Below, in pieces: positions 37,988 through 49,288 of a stretch of DNA of 64,000 nucleotides (position 1 is its first letter; every line of letters starts with the position of its first letter). Source of the stretch: Leptospira terpstrae serovar Hualin str. LT 11-33 = ATCC 700639 (GTDB taxonomy: Bacteria; Spirochaetota; Leptospiria; Leptospirales; Leptospiraceae). The notes below the pieces were generated by a model, which saw only the letters and a program-made list of their open reading frames with translations, had not been told where the DNA came from and did not search any database. The stretch spans positions 186,001 through 250,000 of the forward strand of contig NZ_AOGW02000006.1 in NCBI RefSeq assembly GCF_000332495.1, read 5' to 3'. The position numbers and the translations under genes are program-made.

Positions 37988-38880
37988 CAAAGATTTGGTT
38001 CCTTTAGTTTCTTTTTCGAATTGATTAAATAAACCGCAAGGATGGCTAACGATCCCCCAATGATAACGGGAATTTGGATCACTTCATCCAAGATCAAAAA
38101 ACTACTCAAATACGCAGAAAGAGGAACGATGAAAATGAAACTACTCGCAATTTCTGGTCCTAGTCTTGTAGCTGCATAAAAATAAACAGTAGTCCCAAAT
38201 GTGGTAGAAATCACTGTCAAATAGAAGATAGAGGCCCAAAAATGGAAGCCCATATCCCATACCTTCCAAAAGTTAGGATCATGAAAACAAAATAGAAATT
38301 CAATAATCGAACCAACAGCGTAGACATAAAAACTATAGGTAACAGGAGACATGGATTTTCCCGTGGATTGGCTATTGAGAGAAAGTGTGGCCCACACGAA
38401 GGAACATAATAAAAAGAATAAATTACCAGATAACAACAAGTAGTCGATACTGATCTTCCATACTTGTAAAATCACAAGCCCACCCATAAATCCAAAAAAC
38501 AAACCGATCACTTGCCTTTTGGAAATTCTTTTCTTTTGTACTAAAACAACGATAAAAAAAGTAACGATAGGATTGAGAGTTGTGACAAGAACTCCACCCG
38601 CACCAGGGAGTCCATTTTTAAGACCCATAAAGAAGAATTGGTTATAAAAAGTATATATGATTCCACCTATAAGAACATTCCAATAGTCCTTTCCTGTTTT
38701 CAGTTTAAAAGGAATTCGCATCACAAGAAGAAGCGGAATGACAGAAAGGAAAGTTGCCAAAAATCTCCAGAACACTAAAACAGAAATAGGAACAGTTCCT
38801 GCGATCATTTTTCCAATGGGCCAAGAAATCCCCCAAGAGACCATGGCGAGTATGAGTAGAAGTAAAAATTTTAGATTCAA
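37987..38880 (-). CDS. EamA/DMT-family transporter
   Basis: 297 residues and ten hydrophobic spans in two repeats of five, the typical EamA (RhaT/YdcZ-like) drug/metabolite transporter layout. The N-terminal repeat begins ILAMVSWGISWPIGKMI. The second repeat has SFVWATLSLNSQS and ends in a Lys-rich tail. The start codon is TTG, overlapping the previous stop by four bases (TTGA), so it is probably coupled to the AEC gene. Substrate unknown. Confidence 0.85.
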   Translation of the reverse strand: MNLKFLLLLILAMVSWGISWPIGKMIAGTVPISVLVFWRFLATFLSVIPLLLVMRIPFKLKTGKDYWNVLIGGIIYTFYNQFFFMGLKNGLPGAGGVLVTTLNPIVTFFIVVLVQKKRISKRQVIGLFFGFMGGLVILQVWKISIDYLLLSGNLFFLLCSFVWATLSLNSQSTGKSMSPVTYSFYVYAVGSIIEFLFCFHDPNFWKVWDMGFHFWASIFYLTVISTTFGTTVYFYAATRLGPEIASSFIFIVPLSAYLSSFLILDEVIQIPVIIGGSLAILAVYLINSKKKLKEPNL

Positions 38881-39785
38881 ATGTAGTTTCCTTTCAACAA
38901 AAAGTGGAGAACGTATGTGGTGCCAAAGGAAATAGGAATTCCAATTCCCAACATAAGGCTTGCTAGATGAGGAGATATATTTTTTTCAATCGTAATCACT
39001 GTGGATGTGACCATGGGAGCCATGGCAGATTCCAAAACTATGGTTTGGAACAGTAACGTATCTTCTTTTAAGGGAGAGTAAATCCAATACACAATCAAAG
39101 GGGCAAGAACAAGTTTAAACCCCAGTCCCAATGCTAGAACTCTACCGTGACCTGCGATGGTTCTCATATCCAACATAAACCCTACGGATACGAGTGCTAG
39201 TGGAGTCAGAGTATCACCCAAACGAAGTAACACCAGTTTTAAGGCTTCAGGATATGGAAATTGGCGAGTGATGATGGCAACAAACAATGCGTAGATTGGT
39301 GCAAATCCAAGTACTCGTCTTAATAGTGTGGAAAAATCCCATCTTCCATCCATTGCCAGGGAAGCCAAAATGATACCAGGAAAACTTAAAACCATAAAGG
39401 TTCCCAATTGGTCCGCTAAAATTCCATAACCCAAAGATTCTTTGCCTAAATAGGTTTCGAGTAGAGGAAACCCAACAAAAGAGGTATTGCCAAGCCCGGC
39501 CGTTAAGACCAAACAGACAGCAGTATGGAAAGTTAAAACCTTTAGTTTGTACAAACTAAGAAAGAACACCAAGGCAATACCAAATACAAGCCATGGCATG
39601 GAAGAAGGCAAAAGAGAGGTAACATCCACTTTTAATTCATGAACATGATATAAAACAAGAGAAGGTAAAGAAATAAAGAGAATAAACCCATTCAACACTT
39701 TCGGAGTGGATTCTGGAAACTGGGGCAATCTTCGAAAAAATAACCCAAGTCCAAAACAAATTCCTAACAGTAAAAAATTCTCCAT
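38877..39785 (-). CDS. AEC-family (auxin efflux carrier-like) permease
   Basis: 302 residues, about ten spans, two halves. Opens ICFGLGLFFRRLPQFPE and has GFILFISLPSLVLYHVHEL; GLGNTSFVGFPLLETYLG is the conserved crossover region of AEC transporters, repeated as ESAMAPMVTSTVIT in the second half. Bacterial members carry malate, other carboxylates or amino acids. It follows the acyl-CoA dehydrogenase by 3 bp and leads into the DMT transporter, making a four-gene minus operon. Confidence 0.85.
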   Translation of the reverse strand: MENFLLLGICFGLGLFFRRLPQFPESTPKVLNGFILFISLPSLVLYHVHELKVDVTSLLPSSMPWLVFGIALVFFLSLYKLKVLTFHTAVCLVLTAGLGNTSFVGFPLLETYLGKESLGYGILADQLGTFMVLSFPGIILASLAMDGRWDFSTLLRRVLGFAPIYALFVAIITRQFPYPEALKLVLLRLGDTLTPLALVSVGFMLDMRTIAGHGRVLALGLGFKLVLAPLIVYWIYSPLKEDTLLFQTIVLESAMAPMVTSTVITIEKNISPHLASLMLGIGIPISFGTTYVLHFLLKGNYI

Positions 39786-39788
39786 ATT

Positions 39789-41504
39789 CTAAAAAGAAAG
39801 AAAGGTCTCTATGGCCTTAGGATCAAAAAACACACCATCCTTTTGTCTCGGTGCTTCGAGGCCATCACGGACCATCTCTGCATATCCATTGGCAAAATAA
39901 AGATACTTTGTTTGTAATTTCCTTTCGCTATCATGTGCTGCTTGTTCCATAAATTCTGCAAGTAAAAACACTTGGTAGGTGACATCGGCGATGTAAACAC
40001 GATTCATATCTTTCCAATCTTTAGGTTGGTTTTTGATACAATCTTCCAATTCTTTTCGTTTGGATTGGAAAACTGTGAATGCATTGTTTAATTCAGGAAC
40101 GTTAGTTGCCGACTTTGTTAATTCATCTAATAAAGATTGGAAAGCCGTATATACTTTTGGTTTTTGTAAGGCATGCAAACAATGATCGGTAATGATGAGA
40201 TGGGTTCCTTCCCAAGTTTCATTAATGATGGAATCATTATGAAGGCGTGGGAGTGGAGAAAAGTCCCCTATGATTCCGTTCCCACCAAGTGTGAGGATTG
40301 CTTTTTGTGTGATGTAACTTGCTTGGGAAGAAGATTTATACTTCATAAGTGGAACTGTAATTTCTGCGGCATCATCACCCTTCTCGGATAAATTTGCAGA
40401 TCTAAAGTTTACAAAACAATTTCCCGTTTGCAAAATTTGCATTTCCGCTAATGTCTTTGTAAAGGAAGGAAATTCTAAAATCTTTTTTCCATAGGCAGTT
40501 CGAAACTTTGCATACTCAGATGCCTCCATCACAGAACGTCTTGCATTGCCACTGGAACCAAGTCCTACATGCAAACGAGAGGTTTTGATAATGTAACGAA
40601 TGAGATTCACGAGTCCATGACCGGGACGACCAAACTCTTCTGCTTCCACTCGGTCATAGATAATTTCTACAGTGAGTTTTCCGCGAGAACCAATGATGTC
40701 TTTTTTACGTAAAATATGGTGTCCGTTGAGTTCTCCATTTTCTTTGATCCTTGGAACAAGAAACATACCCACAGTATTCGTTCCTTCCATCTTTGCGGTG
40801 GTAACCCAAAGGTCACCGGGGTTAGAACAAAACCATTTTTCACCAGTTAACTCCCATTTGCCGTTCGGAAGTTTTTTGGCAATGGTGCGGTTGGCTGAAA
40901 CATTACTTCCCCCCACTCTTTCTGTTACATATTGACCGGCCATAAAATGAGAAGAACTTCCCTTTCCTGCAACCAGCGGTAGGTATTTTTTCTTTTGTTC
41001 CTCAGTTCCAATTTTTTTAAGTGCTAAAATAATTCCGTCTGTCATTGCCAACGGACAAGCAACTCCACCCTCACCATTCATATTCATCAAATAGGTTAGC
41101 GCATAACGGTGGATATGTGTAAAATCGAATTTCCATTCTGGATGGAAGTCTAAATTCACCACTCCATGGTCATAAGAAATTTTTCGGGCTAATTTTTGTT
41201 CTTCTGAGTATTTAATAAAATCGATTCGTTTGCCTGTTCTGTCATATTTAACAACTTCACCGTATTTTCCTTCTTTGTGGCACTCTTCCGTGAGTTCATC
41301 CAAAATTCCACCCACGATTTCCCCATACTTACGGATATGTTCTTCCATCGCCTTTTTATGTTCTGGCGTATAGTTTTCTGAATAACGGTGAACCATCCTT
41401 TGTAAGGCGGGGTCCATTTCGTAAAAGTTTTTTCCTCGAACTCCTTTGTATTCGGAAATATCGAAAGGTTGTAAGGAAGGATGTTCAGAAATATGGTGGC
41501 TCAT
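39789..41504 (-). CDS. Acyl-CoA dehydrogenase family protein
   Basis: Flavoenzyme of fatty-acid beta-oxidation or a related acyl-CoA pathway. 571 residues, longer than classical 380-residue members because of N- and C-terminal extensions, as in FadE12/AidB-like enzymes. ACPLAMTDG and [20 protein letters not shown] mark the N-domain; TGEKWFCSN is the FAD/acyl region; [14 protein letters not shown] corresponds to the AidB-type C-terminal motif. Substrate chain length unknown. First gene of the minus operon with the AEC, DMT and DUF4442 genes. Confidence 0.9.
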   Translation of the reverse strand: MSHHISEHPSLQPFDISEYKGVRGKNFYEMDPALQRMVHRYSENYTPEHKKAMEEHIRKYGEIVGGILDELTEECHKEGKYGEVVKYDRTGKRIDFIKYSEEQKLARKISYDHGVVNLDFHPEWKFDFTHIHRYALTYLMNMNGEGGVACPLAMTDGIILALKKIGTEEQKKKYLPLVAGKGSSSHFMAGQYVTERVGGSNVSANRTIAKKLPNGKWELTGEKWFCSNPGDLWVTTAKMEGTNTVGMFLVPRIKENGELNGHHILRKKDIIGSRGKLTVEIIYDRVEAEEFGRPGHGLVNLIRYIIKTSRLHVGLGSSGNARRSVMEASEYAKFRTAYGKKILEFPSFTKTLAEMQILQTGNCFVNFRSANLSEKGDDAAEITVPLMKYKSSSQASYITQKAILTLGGNGIIGDFSPLPRLHNDSIINETWEGTHLIITDHCLHALQKPKVYTAFQSLLDELTKSATNVPELNNAFTVFQSKRKELEDCIKNQPKDWKDMNRVYIADVTYQVFLLAEFMEQAAHDSERKLQTKYLYFANGYAEMVRDGLEAPRQKDGVFFDPKAIETFLSF

Positions 41505-41585
41505 TCTTCCAGTTCAAAAAAAGGAATAGGATTCACTAGCAAAAAAGTCGCCCAAGTTTGAAATTGGTTCTAGAGTCGATTCTTT

Positions 41586-42308
41586 ATGGTCCAAAGAGTG
41601 GAAATCAAAAAATCAAAACAAATTCTGCACGATGTGATCTTTGAACTGCAGAATGTTTCTGAGTCGATGCAATGGTTTTTGTCTTATGACAGGCTTTCTG
41701 AACTTTTAGAAATTAGAAAAGAAGAATGCCTTCGCAAAGTTTACCAATTCAAATCAGCAAAACCTCAAATGACACTTTCTGGCGGTTTCCATGAAGTCGA
41801 TGGTGACTTACTTGTCGACTTTCTCGCTTGGATTTTGGAATTGGATGAAGTCGCAGAAGACTTCTTAAAAGGTGGAATCTTTTTTAGTGAACGTCCGTTA
41901 TTTGAACTTCGCGAATCTTACAAATCCCTCATCCAAAAAACCGTCGCAAACCACAAACTCGACCATGAGCTAATTTTACTTTTAACAGCAGCCACTGTGG
42001 ACTTTGATGATGCCATTGATTCTTATTTGATGGATAAATTCGAAATTGATTTTTTTGTAAGAAGGTCCATTCACCAATTTTTAGAAAAATTCCAAATCCA
42101 TCCAGAATTTGGTGCTGAAGAATTTTTATATGAATACTTAAAAAGTCTGATCCCTACAAAGATACTCAACTTTCGGGACATCACTCGTGAATTTAGAGAT
42201 AGAACCTATTACGAGTTATATGGTAGGTTTCGAGAGACAAAAAAGAAGAAAAAAAAAGATCGTAAAAACTGTTTCTATCGAACTGAAAGACCTTCTCGCC
42301 TTCTTTGA
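41586..42308 (+). CDS. Unknown protein, N-terminal part of a probable frameshifted J-domain protein
   Basis: 240 residues, soluble and helical, rich in Asp/Glu/Phe; no family recognised. At codon 221 the frame meets a run of nine A (42249-42257) and then ends in a Lys/Arg/Cys tail unlike the rest. The +1 frame continues directly from the same A run into a J domain. Removing one A would give a single protein of about 290 residues. Either a natural frameshift, slippage at the A run during transcription, or a sequencing error explains this. GTG at 42187 could start the second part independently. Confidence 0.7.
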   Translation: MVQRVEIKKSKQILHDVIFELQNVSESMQWFLSYDRLSELLEIRKEECLRKVYQFKSAKPQMTLSGGFHEVDGDLLVDFLAWILELDEVAEDFLKGGIFFSERPLFELRESYKSLIQKTVANHKLDHELILLLTAATVDFDDAIDSYLMDKFEIDFFVRRSIHQFLEKFQIHPEFGAEEFLYEYLKSLIPTKILNFRDITREFRDRTYYELYGRFRETKKKKKKDRKNCFYRTERPSRLL

Positions 42309-42459
42309 TTTAGAACCTGGCGCAGGTATCAACGACGTAAAAAAGAAATTTAAAGAACTCTTAAAAAAATATCATCCAGACATCAATAAAAAAGGTGAGG
42401 AGATGACAAAACGAATCATTCTTAAATACAATCGTCTTGTCGAACTTCTAGGAACCTAA
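42187..42459 (+). CDS. J-domain (DnaJ-like) segment, probably the C-terminal part of the preceding gene
   Basis: Frame 90 residues long. The last 62 make a J domain: DLLAFFDLEPGAGINDVKKKF, then LLKKYHPDINKKG with the HPD motif that stimulates Hsp70 ATPase, then a final helix. The first 25 residues overlap the upstream gene in another frame and look like out-of-frame translation. The J domain begins right after the A9 tract. The product probably works with DnaK, alone or as a fusion. There is no Gly/Phe or zinc domain, so it is not classical DnaJ. Confidence 0.7.
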   Translation: MNLEIEPITSYMVGFERQKRRKKKIVKTVSIELKDLLAFFDLEPGAGINDVKKKFKELLKKYHPDINKKGEEMTKRIILKYNRLVELLGT

Positions 42460-42487
42460 ACTCAACTTACATTCCCTTTACTCTCAA

Positions 42488-43033
42488 TTATTTCAGTTTG
42501 ATTTGAAAATGATATTTGATTTGAATTTCATCCTTTGCTTTCATAAAAAGTAATGAAGGATTTTCTAATTCATATTCAGAAAATTTTACATTTAAAGATC
42601 CATCAACGTTGATTAATTTTGAATCTTCTGGACTAACTACGGACTCGGTAATAAATTCTTTTGTGTTTCCATGAATGGTTAATTTTCCTTGAATCGTATA
42701 AGTTCTATCCTTTAAAACATTCACCGATTCAATTTTAACAATGATATTTGGTGTATCCGGATACCCTAGTATTTCTTGAATGTGTGAATCACGATTACTG
42801 TCTCCGGAAGAAATCTTTACTAGTGGAATTGTGATTAAAAAAGGAGACTTTAATTTGAATTGATTTCCTGAGGATTGGATATTTGGTTCTTCTAATCGAA
42901 TTTCGCCACAAACACCTTTTACATTTTTGGTTGTATGTTCAACATAAAACTCTATACTTTTTTGAGTCACTTCTGCTGGAAAAATATTCACTCCCAATAC
43001 TAACAGAGCCAAATAAATAATGTTCTTTTTCAT
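42488..43033 (-). CDS. YceI-family exported protein
   Basis: 181 residues. A short signal peptide is cleaved near the PAEVTQ junction. The mature lipocalin-like YceI fold shows TTKNVKGVCGEIRLE, the segment DSNRDSHIQEILGY (the family's conserved SRDxHL-like turn) and YTIQGKLTIHGNTKEF. YceI proteins bind isoprenoid-type lipids in the periplasm in other bacteria. Convergent with the J-domain gene. A second YceI gene is at 51.5 kb. Confidence 0.85.
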   Translation of the reverse strand: MKKNIIYLALLVLGVNIFPAEVTQKSIEFYVEHTTKNVKGVCGEIRLEEPNIQSSGNQFKLKSPFLITIPLVKISSGDSNRDSHIQEILGYPDTPNIIVKIESVNVLKDRTYTIQGKLTIHGNTKEFITESVVSPEDSKLINVDGSLNVKFSEYELENPSLLFMKAKDEIQIKYHFQIKLK

Positions 43034-43117
43034 TAATTCAAACCTATCCTATAACTATAAAAAGTAATCACAAGCAAAGCAATGGACATAGGACCAATAT
43101 TTATTGTTAAATAAAAT

Positions 43118-44164
43118 CTACTGTAAATAAATAATCCTTCCATCCCATTTATAAAACAGAGGATAGAGAGTAATCATCACGGGAGATAAAAACATAAGAC
43201 CAATGAATAAATACTTTTCGAAAAATTTAGAATGTTTCCAAAATTCTAGTGAATACAATACGAATACAGGAGTTGAAAGAATCGCAAACACACGATTGGT
43301 ATCATAGGTTAACATCGAAATTAGATAACAAAACAAAAGAACAAAAACAGATACAGGCCTTTTATACATTAGAAAAAGCACAAATGGCCAGAGCCCATGA
43401 AATAACCCAATTGTCCCAAGAATCGGTTCAGAAATATTCATACGAATGAACTCTTCTCCAAACATATTAGAAAAAACTGAAACGCGAGTTTGGTTCCAAA
43501 CTACATCAGTAGTTGAAAAAAGAAATAAGAGAAAAATACTATATAACAATGCCGAGGTGAGAGAAGGATAAAGCAATAATTTCCATCGGGTTTTATCTTC
43601 CAAAAACAAAACCATTCCCACGATAGAAACCAAAACAATAAACTGAAAACAATGATTAGAAAATCCTAAAAACAGAATCAATGTTAATAAAATCCATTTC
43701 CAATGATAAACAATCGGACTTAAAAAAAGAATAATATAAAAGCTAATGAGTAAAAAAGTAATTGGATCTGAAAAACCAATCCATGTTTTAAAAATTAAAA
43801 AAAGTGGACTTGAAGCAAGTAAAACTCCCAAACCCAATCCCAAAAACCAATGGTAACGGTAAGTGACAAAACAAACGATAGATACACCAGAAACAATATT
43901 TACAAAATCTAATATAGAAACAATATCCTCTGGACTAGACACAAGTCCAGTTGCCCAGAGAAAAAAAGGTGTAAACCATTGGTCCCATGGTGTATTTGCG
44001 GAAATAGGATTTAAACTTAATAGATAAAAACCAGAATTATAAACCTTAGCTTCAAAGGAGGAAACAAATAATTCTTTCGGTAACCATTTAAATATAAATA
44101 TAGAAAATCCAATAGAAATCAAAACCAAAAACTTCGAATAGTTTTCTGCGACAACTAACTTCAT
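43118..44164 (-). CDS. Polytopic membrane protein of unknown function
   Basis: 348 residues with about ten hydrophobic spans, aromatic-rich, no soluble domain. The first loop carries NPISANTPWDQWF and the second SPEDIVS. The layout resembles GT-C-type glycosyltransferases or mannosyltransferases, but no DxD motif is evident, so I do not assign a function. It starts 1 base after the SanA-like gene's end region (overlap ATGA-type at 44161-44164), so the two are co-translated. Confidence 0.65.
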   Translation of the reverse strand: MKLVVAENYSKFLVLISIGFSIFIFKWLPKELFVSSFEAKVYNSGFYLLSLNPISANTPWDQWFTPFFLWATGLVSSPEDIVSILDFVNIVSGVSIVCFVTYRYHWFLGLGLGVLLASSPLFLIFKTWIGFSDPITFLLISFYIILFLSPIVYHWKWILLTLILFLGFSNHCFQFIVLVSIVGMVLFLEDKTRWKLLLYPSLTSALLYSIFLLFLFSTTDVVWNQTRVSVFSNMFGEEFIRMNISEPILGTIGLFHGLWPFVLFLMYKRPVSVFVLLFCYLISMLTYDTNRVFAILSTPVFVLYSLEFWKHSKFFEKYLFIGLMFLSPVMITLYPLFYKWDGRIIYLQ

Positions 44165-44898
44165 TTATGTGATGAAATAGGAATAGAACCTTTCCAAGTA
44201 GACACTCCGCTCCCTTCGATAGGATATGGTTTGCCTAAATATTTAGGAGGTGTATCCCATTGGATGTCCCACCAAGCAAGAATTCTTGCTGGATATTCGC
44301 GAAATCCATAATACATTTCTTTTTTATAAGTTCGTAAATTGCATTCGTAACCGTATAACTCAAGTTCCAACTCTCTTCCTAAATAAATGGCTCTAGGCAA
44401 AAAGAAAGATTGGCTTACAAAAATTGCTTTTTTCACAAGGAAAACTTCTTTGGCACGAATGAGAGTGTCTAGAGTTCGAAATCCCGCATGGTCCACAAAA
44501 ATATCTTCTGGTTTTACCTTGTGGTTTAACATAAATTCCAACATAGGTCGGAGTTCGTTGTAATCGGATTTACCATTGTCTCCAGAAAGTAAGATTTTTT
44601 TCACTCTTCCTGTGTTGTATAAATCTAACCCACAAGCCAGTCGGTCCATAAGAATGGGTGAAGGTGTTTTTCCATAAACGGCAGCACCAGGAACAATCGC
44701 CACTTCTGCTTCAGGGATTTCCATTAGTTCCTTGGAATGGACTGAGGTTTGGTATACATACCAAAATCGTAAATTCGTTGCCAATGTGACAAAAACCAGA
44801 ATTCCCAAAACGAAGGCAATCCCAAGAAACAGGGATTTCCACTTGACCCTTGAGAGGAATCGGAACGTTATATTTATGTAGGACACGCGGTTCGTCAT
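44161..44898 (-). CDS. SanA/YdcF-like (DUF218) membrane protein
   Basis: 245 residues from ATG 44898 (a TTG at 44955 is open but unlikely). One N-terminal span (about 18-40) then a DUF218 domain: EVAIVPGAAVYGKTPSP, LLSGDNGKSDYNE, DHAGFRTLDTLIRAKEVF and VSQSFFLPRAIYL. Members (SanA, ElyC) act in envelope barrier functions and undecaprenyl-linked metabolism in E. coli. The start overlaps the start of the divergent M23 gene by two bases. No Shine-Dalgarno is visible upstream. Confidence 0.82.
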   Translation of the reverse strand: MTNRVSYINITFRFLSRVKWKSLFLGIAFVLGILVFVTLATNLRFWYVYQTSVHSKELMEIPEAEVAIVPGAAVYGKTPSPILMDRLACGLDLYNTGRVKKILLSGDNGKSDYNELRPMLEFMLNHKVKPEDIFVDHAGFRTLDTLIRAKEVFLVKKAIFVSQSFFLPRAIYLGRELELELYGYECNLRTYKKEMYYGFREYPARILAWWDIQWDTPPKYLGKPYPIEGSGVSTWKGSIPISSHK

Positions 44899-45910
44899 GA
44901 AGAAGAAAATTAAAGAGATTACGTCTGTTTTTTCACAGGACAATCCGAAAATCAAGAAACAGATTGATAAGGTGAAAGAAAAAGGTCACCAACGGATGAC
45001 CATTCTTGTCATTCCTCATGGATATGATAGTTCTTTCCACTTCCAAATTTCTCATTTTACCATTCTATTCTTTTTAGCACTGACCGTTGGGCTTCTTAGC
45101 CTTGCCATCTTTGGAATTGTTCGTTCCAGTAACACCCAAACGCAAATCAACCAACTCTCGAAAATTTACGGAACTTATTTCGATACTTACATCACTCATG
45201 CAAGCCAACTGGAAGAGATGAAAGAGGAGTATTCCAAACTCAATGAAAACATGTTAGAACTCTTTACATTGATCGATGGAAGCGATGATGAACTTCTAAA
45301 AATTCCTACAGAGGATTGGATCGATTCTTCTGCAGTGGATTCACTCCAAAAAGAAGAAAAAGAAGATAAACAATTGGATGTGGGCCGTAAGTATTTAAGC
45401 GAAATCTACGACCTTCGCCAATTAAAACACCGAATGGACAATTACCAACGTTTGGTGGAAGCGAATTACCAATTTTTATACCAAAGGTCAGATATTTTAT
45501 CTCGTTCTCCTCTTTTTAATCCTATGTATTCCTACAATTTAACTTCTCCCTTTGGTATGAGAAAGTCACCTACCACTGGTTATTGGGAATACCACGACGG
45601 ATTGGATATGGCAAATGCAACGGGCACTCCCATTTATGCCTCAGCACCTGGTCGAGTTGTGCGAGTCACCTATTCCAATGTTGGGTATGGCCACCATGTC
45701 ATCATCCAACACGACTTCGGCTTTAGTACGTTATACGGTCACTGTTCACGAATTTACGTAAGAAACGGACAAGAAGTCAAAGCTGGCGAACAAATTGCTG
45801 AAGTGGGTGCTACTGGAAACGTAACAGGGCCTCACTTGCATTACGAAATTTTTATTTCCGAAGAAGGAAAAACGGATCCGGAACAATACATGCAAGCGGG
45901 AGTTTACTGA
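44897..45910 (+). CDS. M23-family peptidase with membrane anchor and coiled coil
   Basis: 337 residues. A basic cytoplasmic N-terminus, one membrane span (about 51-73), a coiled-coil region (about 85-200) and a LytM domain (about 210-335). Zinc ligands: YHDGLD (HxxxD), YGHCS, and HLHYE (HxH). This is the shape of septal EnvC/NlpD-type or elongation endopeptidases; it has intact zinc residues, so it may cut cross-links. ATG 44897 overlaps the divergent SanA-like start. A later ATG at 44996 would lose little. ligA follows without a gap. Confidence 0.85.
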   Translation: MKKKIKEITSVFSQDNPKIKKQIDKVKEKGHQRMTILVIPHGYDSSFHFQISHFTILFFLALTVGLLSLAIFGIVRSSNTQTQINQLSKIYGTYFDTYITHASQLEEMKEEYSKLNENMLELFTLIDGSDDELLKIPTEDWIDSSAVDSLQKEEKEDKQLDVGRKYLSEIYDLRQLKHRMDNYQRLVEANYQFLYQRSDILSRSPLFNPMYSYNLTSPFGMRKSPTTGYWEYHDGLDMANATGTPIYASAPGRVVRVTYSNVGYGHHVIIQHDFGFSTLYGHCSRIYVRNGQEVKAGEQIAEVGATGNVTGPHLHYEIFISEEGKTDPEQYMQAGVY

Positions 45911-47917
<2,007 letters not shown>

Positions 47918-47964
47918 ATTGGAGATAGGCTTCTTCCCATCGAATTATGGAAGTTTAACGTTAT

Positions 47965-48040
47965 TTGTTTAAACAACAGAGGTTGAAATGCATTTGACTA
48001 AAATTAATATTTCTTTATTAAGTAAATATATAATTTAATC
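47965..48040 (+). promoter_or_regulatory. Possible promoter region of the nucleotidyltransferase gene
   Basis: The 12-bp perfect palindrome TTGTTTAAACAA (47965-47976) is followed by TTGACT (47994-47999), and 16 bases later by TATTAA (48016-48021). The -10 match is poor; TATAAT at 48029-48034 is better but 29 bases from the -35 box. The palindrome may be an operator. No terminator of ligA is evident in the gap. Confidence 0.3.
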
Positions 48041-48087
48041 TTTAGTCGCCTAACTTTAGCTAAAAAAGATACGAAAAATTATCCTCT

Positions 48088-48864
48088 ATGAACATCTTTG
48101 AAGCCTACCTTGAAAACTTAATCAAAAGAGTGAAATTGGATTCACGATTCATTGCTGTATGCACAGCGGGATCTTCCATTACCAATGAACTAGACAAATT
48201 CTCAGATTTAGACATTGTTTTAATTACAGAAAATCATGTGACGTTTTCACCAGAAGAAATGAAACAATTTGCAGATCAAATCGGAAATCTACTTGTTGGT
48301 TTTACAGGCGAACACGTGGGTGAAAATCGATTGCTCATCTGTTTATACAATTCCCCTCTACTCCATGTAGATCTCAAATTTATACAAATCCAAGATTTCA
48401 GAAATCGAGTAGAAAATCCAAAAGTGATTTTCGATCGATTCCACAAAATCCCCGAACTATACCAAAACACCGAAGCGGTTTGGCCAAATCTAAACTTTCA
48501 ATGGATGGAAGATCGATTCTGGGTTTGGATTCATTATGCGGCCACAAAACTGGGAAGAGGCGAATACTTTGAAGCCATCGATTTTCTTTCCTTTTTAAGA
48601 GGGAATGTCCTCGGTCCTATGTTTCATTTAAAATATGAAAAGAATCCGAGAGGAGTTCGGAAATTGGAATTTCTTTTGTCAGAAATGGATTTAAACAATT
48701 TAAAAAGAACTTTGCCTATTTATGATTTTGACTCTATCTTTGAATCCATTTTGGCTTCGGTTCAACTTTACTGTGAACTGAGAGATTCATTGGCCATTGA
48801 TCTGAAAAAACACGAAATCGCGCAAAGAGAAAGTGTAACCTACCTAAAAAGCCTAAAACAATGA
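48088..48864 (+). CDS. Nucleotidyltransferase-fold protein
   Basis: 258 residues. The N-terminal domain shows AGSSITNELDKFSDLDIVLI, the GS-x(n)-DxD signature of the Pol-beta-like nucleotidyltransferase superfamily, and the third acidic position in HVDLKFI. The C-terminal half is helical (WVWIHYAATKLGRGEYFEAIDFLSFL). The superfamily includes antibiotic adenylyltransferases and toxin MNTs, but which one cannot be decided. No HEPN partner is seen. Stands alone. Confidence 0.75.
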   Translation: MNIFEAYLENLIKRVKLDSRFIAVCTAGSSITNELDKFSDLDIVLITENHVTFSPEEMKQFADQIGNLLVGFTGEHVGENRLLICLYNSPLLHVDLKFIQIQDFRNRVENPKVIFDRFHKIPELYQNTEAVWPNLNFQWMEDRFWVWIHYAATKLGRGEYFEAIDFLSFLRGNVLGPMFHLKYEKNPRGVRKLEFLLSEMDLNNLKRTLPIYDFDSIFESILASVQLYCELRDSLAIDLKKHEIAQRESVTYLKSLKQ

Positions 48865-48907
48865 TCTGCTTTATTTAAAACTAAATCCATAAATCATCAA
48901 ATCATAC

Positions 48908-48943
48908 TTGACATGCAGGTATTTACCTGCATAATAATCTTGT
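48908..48943 (+). promoter_or_regulatory. Promoter and operator of the arsR-SRPBCC-GFA operon
   Basis: TTGACA (48908-48913) matches the -35 consensus exactly; CATAAT (48930-48935) lies 16 bases away. The spacer is filled by a perfect dyad TGCAGGTA-TT-TACCTGCA (48914-48931), the natural place for an ArsR-type repressor to block polymerase. The start of transcription would be near 48942, two bases before the ATG at 48944. There is no room for a Shine-Dalgarno, so the message is probably leaderless. Confidence 0.7.
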
Positions 48944-49288
48944 ATGTCGAAAGAAATCGAAGGTGCTGATCTGGTGTTCAAAGCACTAGCGGATCCGAGT
49001 CGCAGAAAAGTACTCGATCTCCTCTATCTTGAGAATGGCCAAACGTTATCTGCCCTTTGTGAACAACTCGATATGCAAAGGCAATCGGCAACACAACACA
49101 TAGACATTTTGATCAAAGCCAACTTGGTAACAGTTGTTTGGAGAGGAAGAGAGAAACTTCACTTTATTAATCCAGTGCCAATTCATGAAGTCTATGAACG
49201 TTGGGTTCGAAAATTTGAAACCAATCGCTTAGGGTTTTTATACGACCTGAAAGTGCAACTTGAAGGAGAAAACGATGGAAAAAAATAG
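48944..49288 (+). CDS. ArsR-family transcriptional repressor
   Basis: 114 residues, a winged helix: VFKALADPSRRKVLDLLY, ALCEQLDMQRQSATQHIDILIKANLV with the recognition helix, and VVWRGREKLHFIN as the wing. There is no CxC metal site; this is the metal-free subgroup that accompanies SRPBCC proteins. Its gene overlaps the next by 14 bases. It probably represses its own operon through the dyad in the promoter. The inducer is unknown. Confidence 0.9.
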   Translation: MSKEIEGADLVFKALADPSRRKVLDLLYLENGQTLSALCEQLDMQRQSATQHIDILIKANLVTVVWRGREKLHFINPVPIHEVYERWVRKFETNRLGFLYDLKVQLEGENDGKK

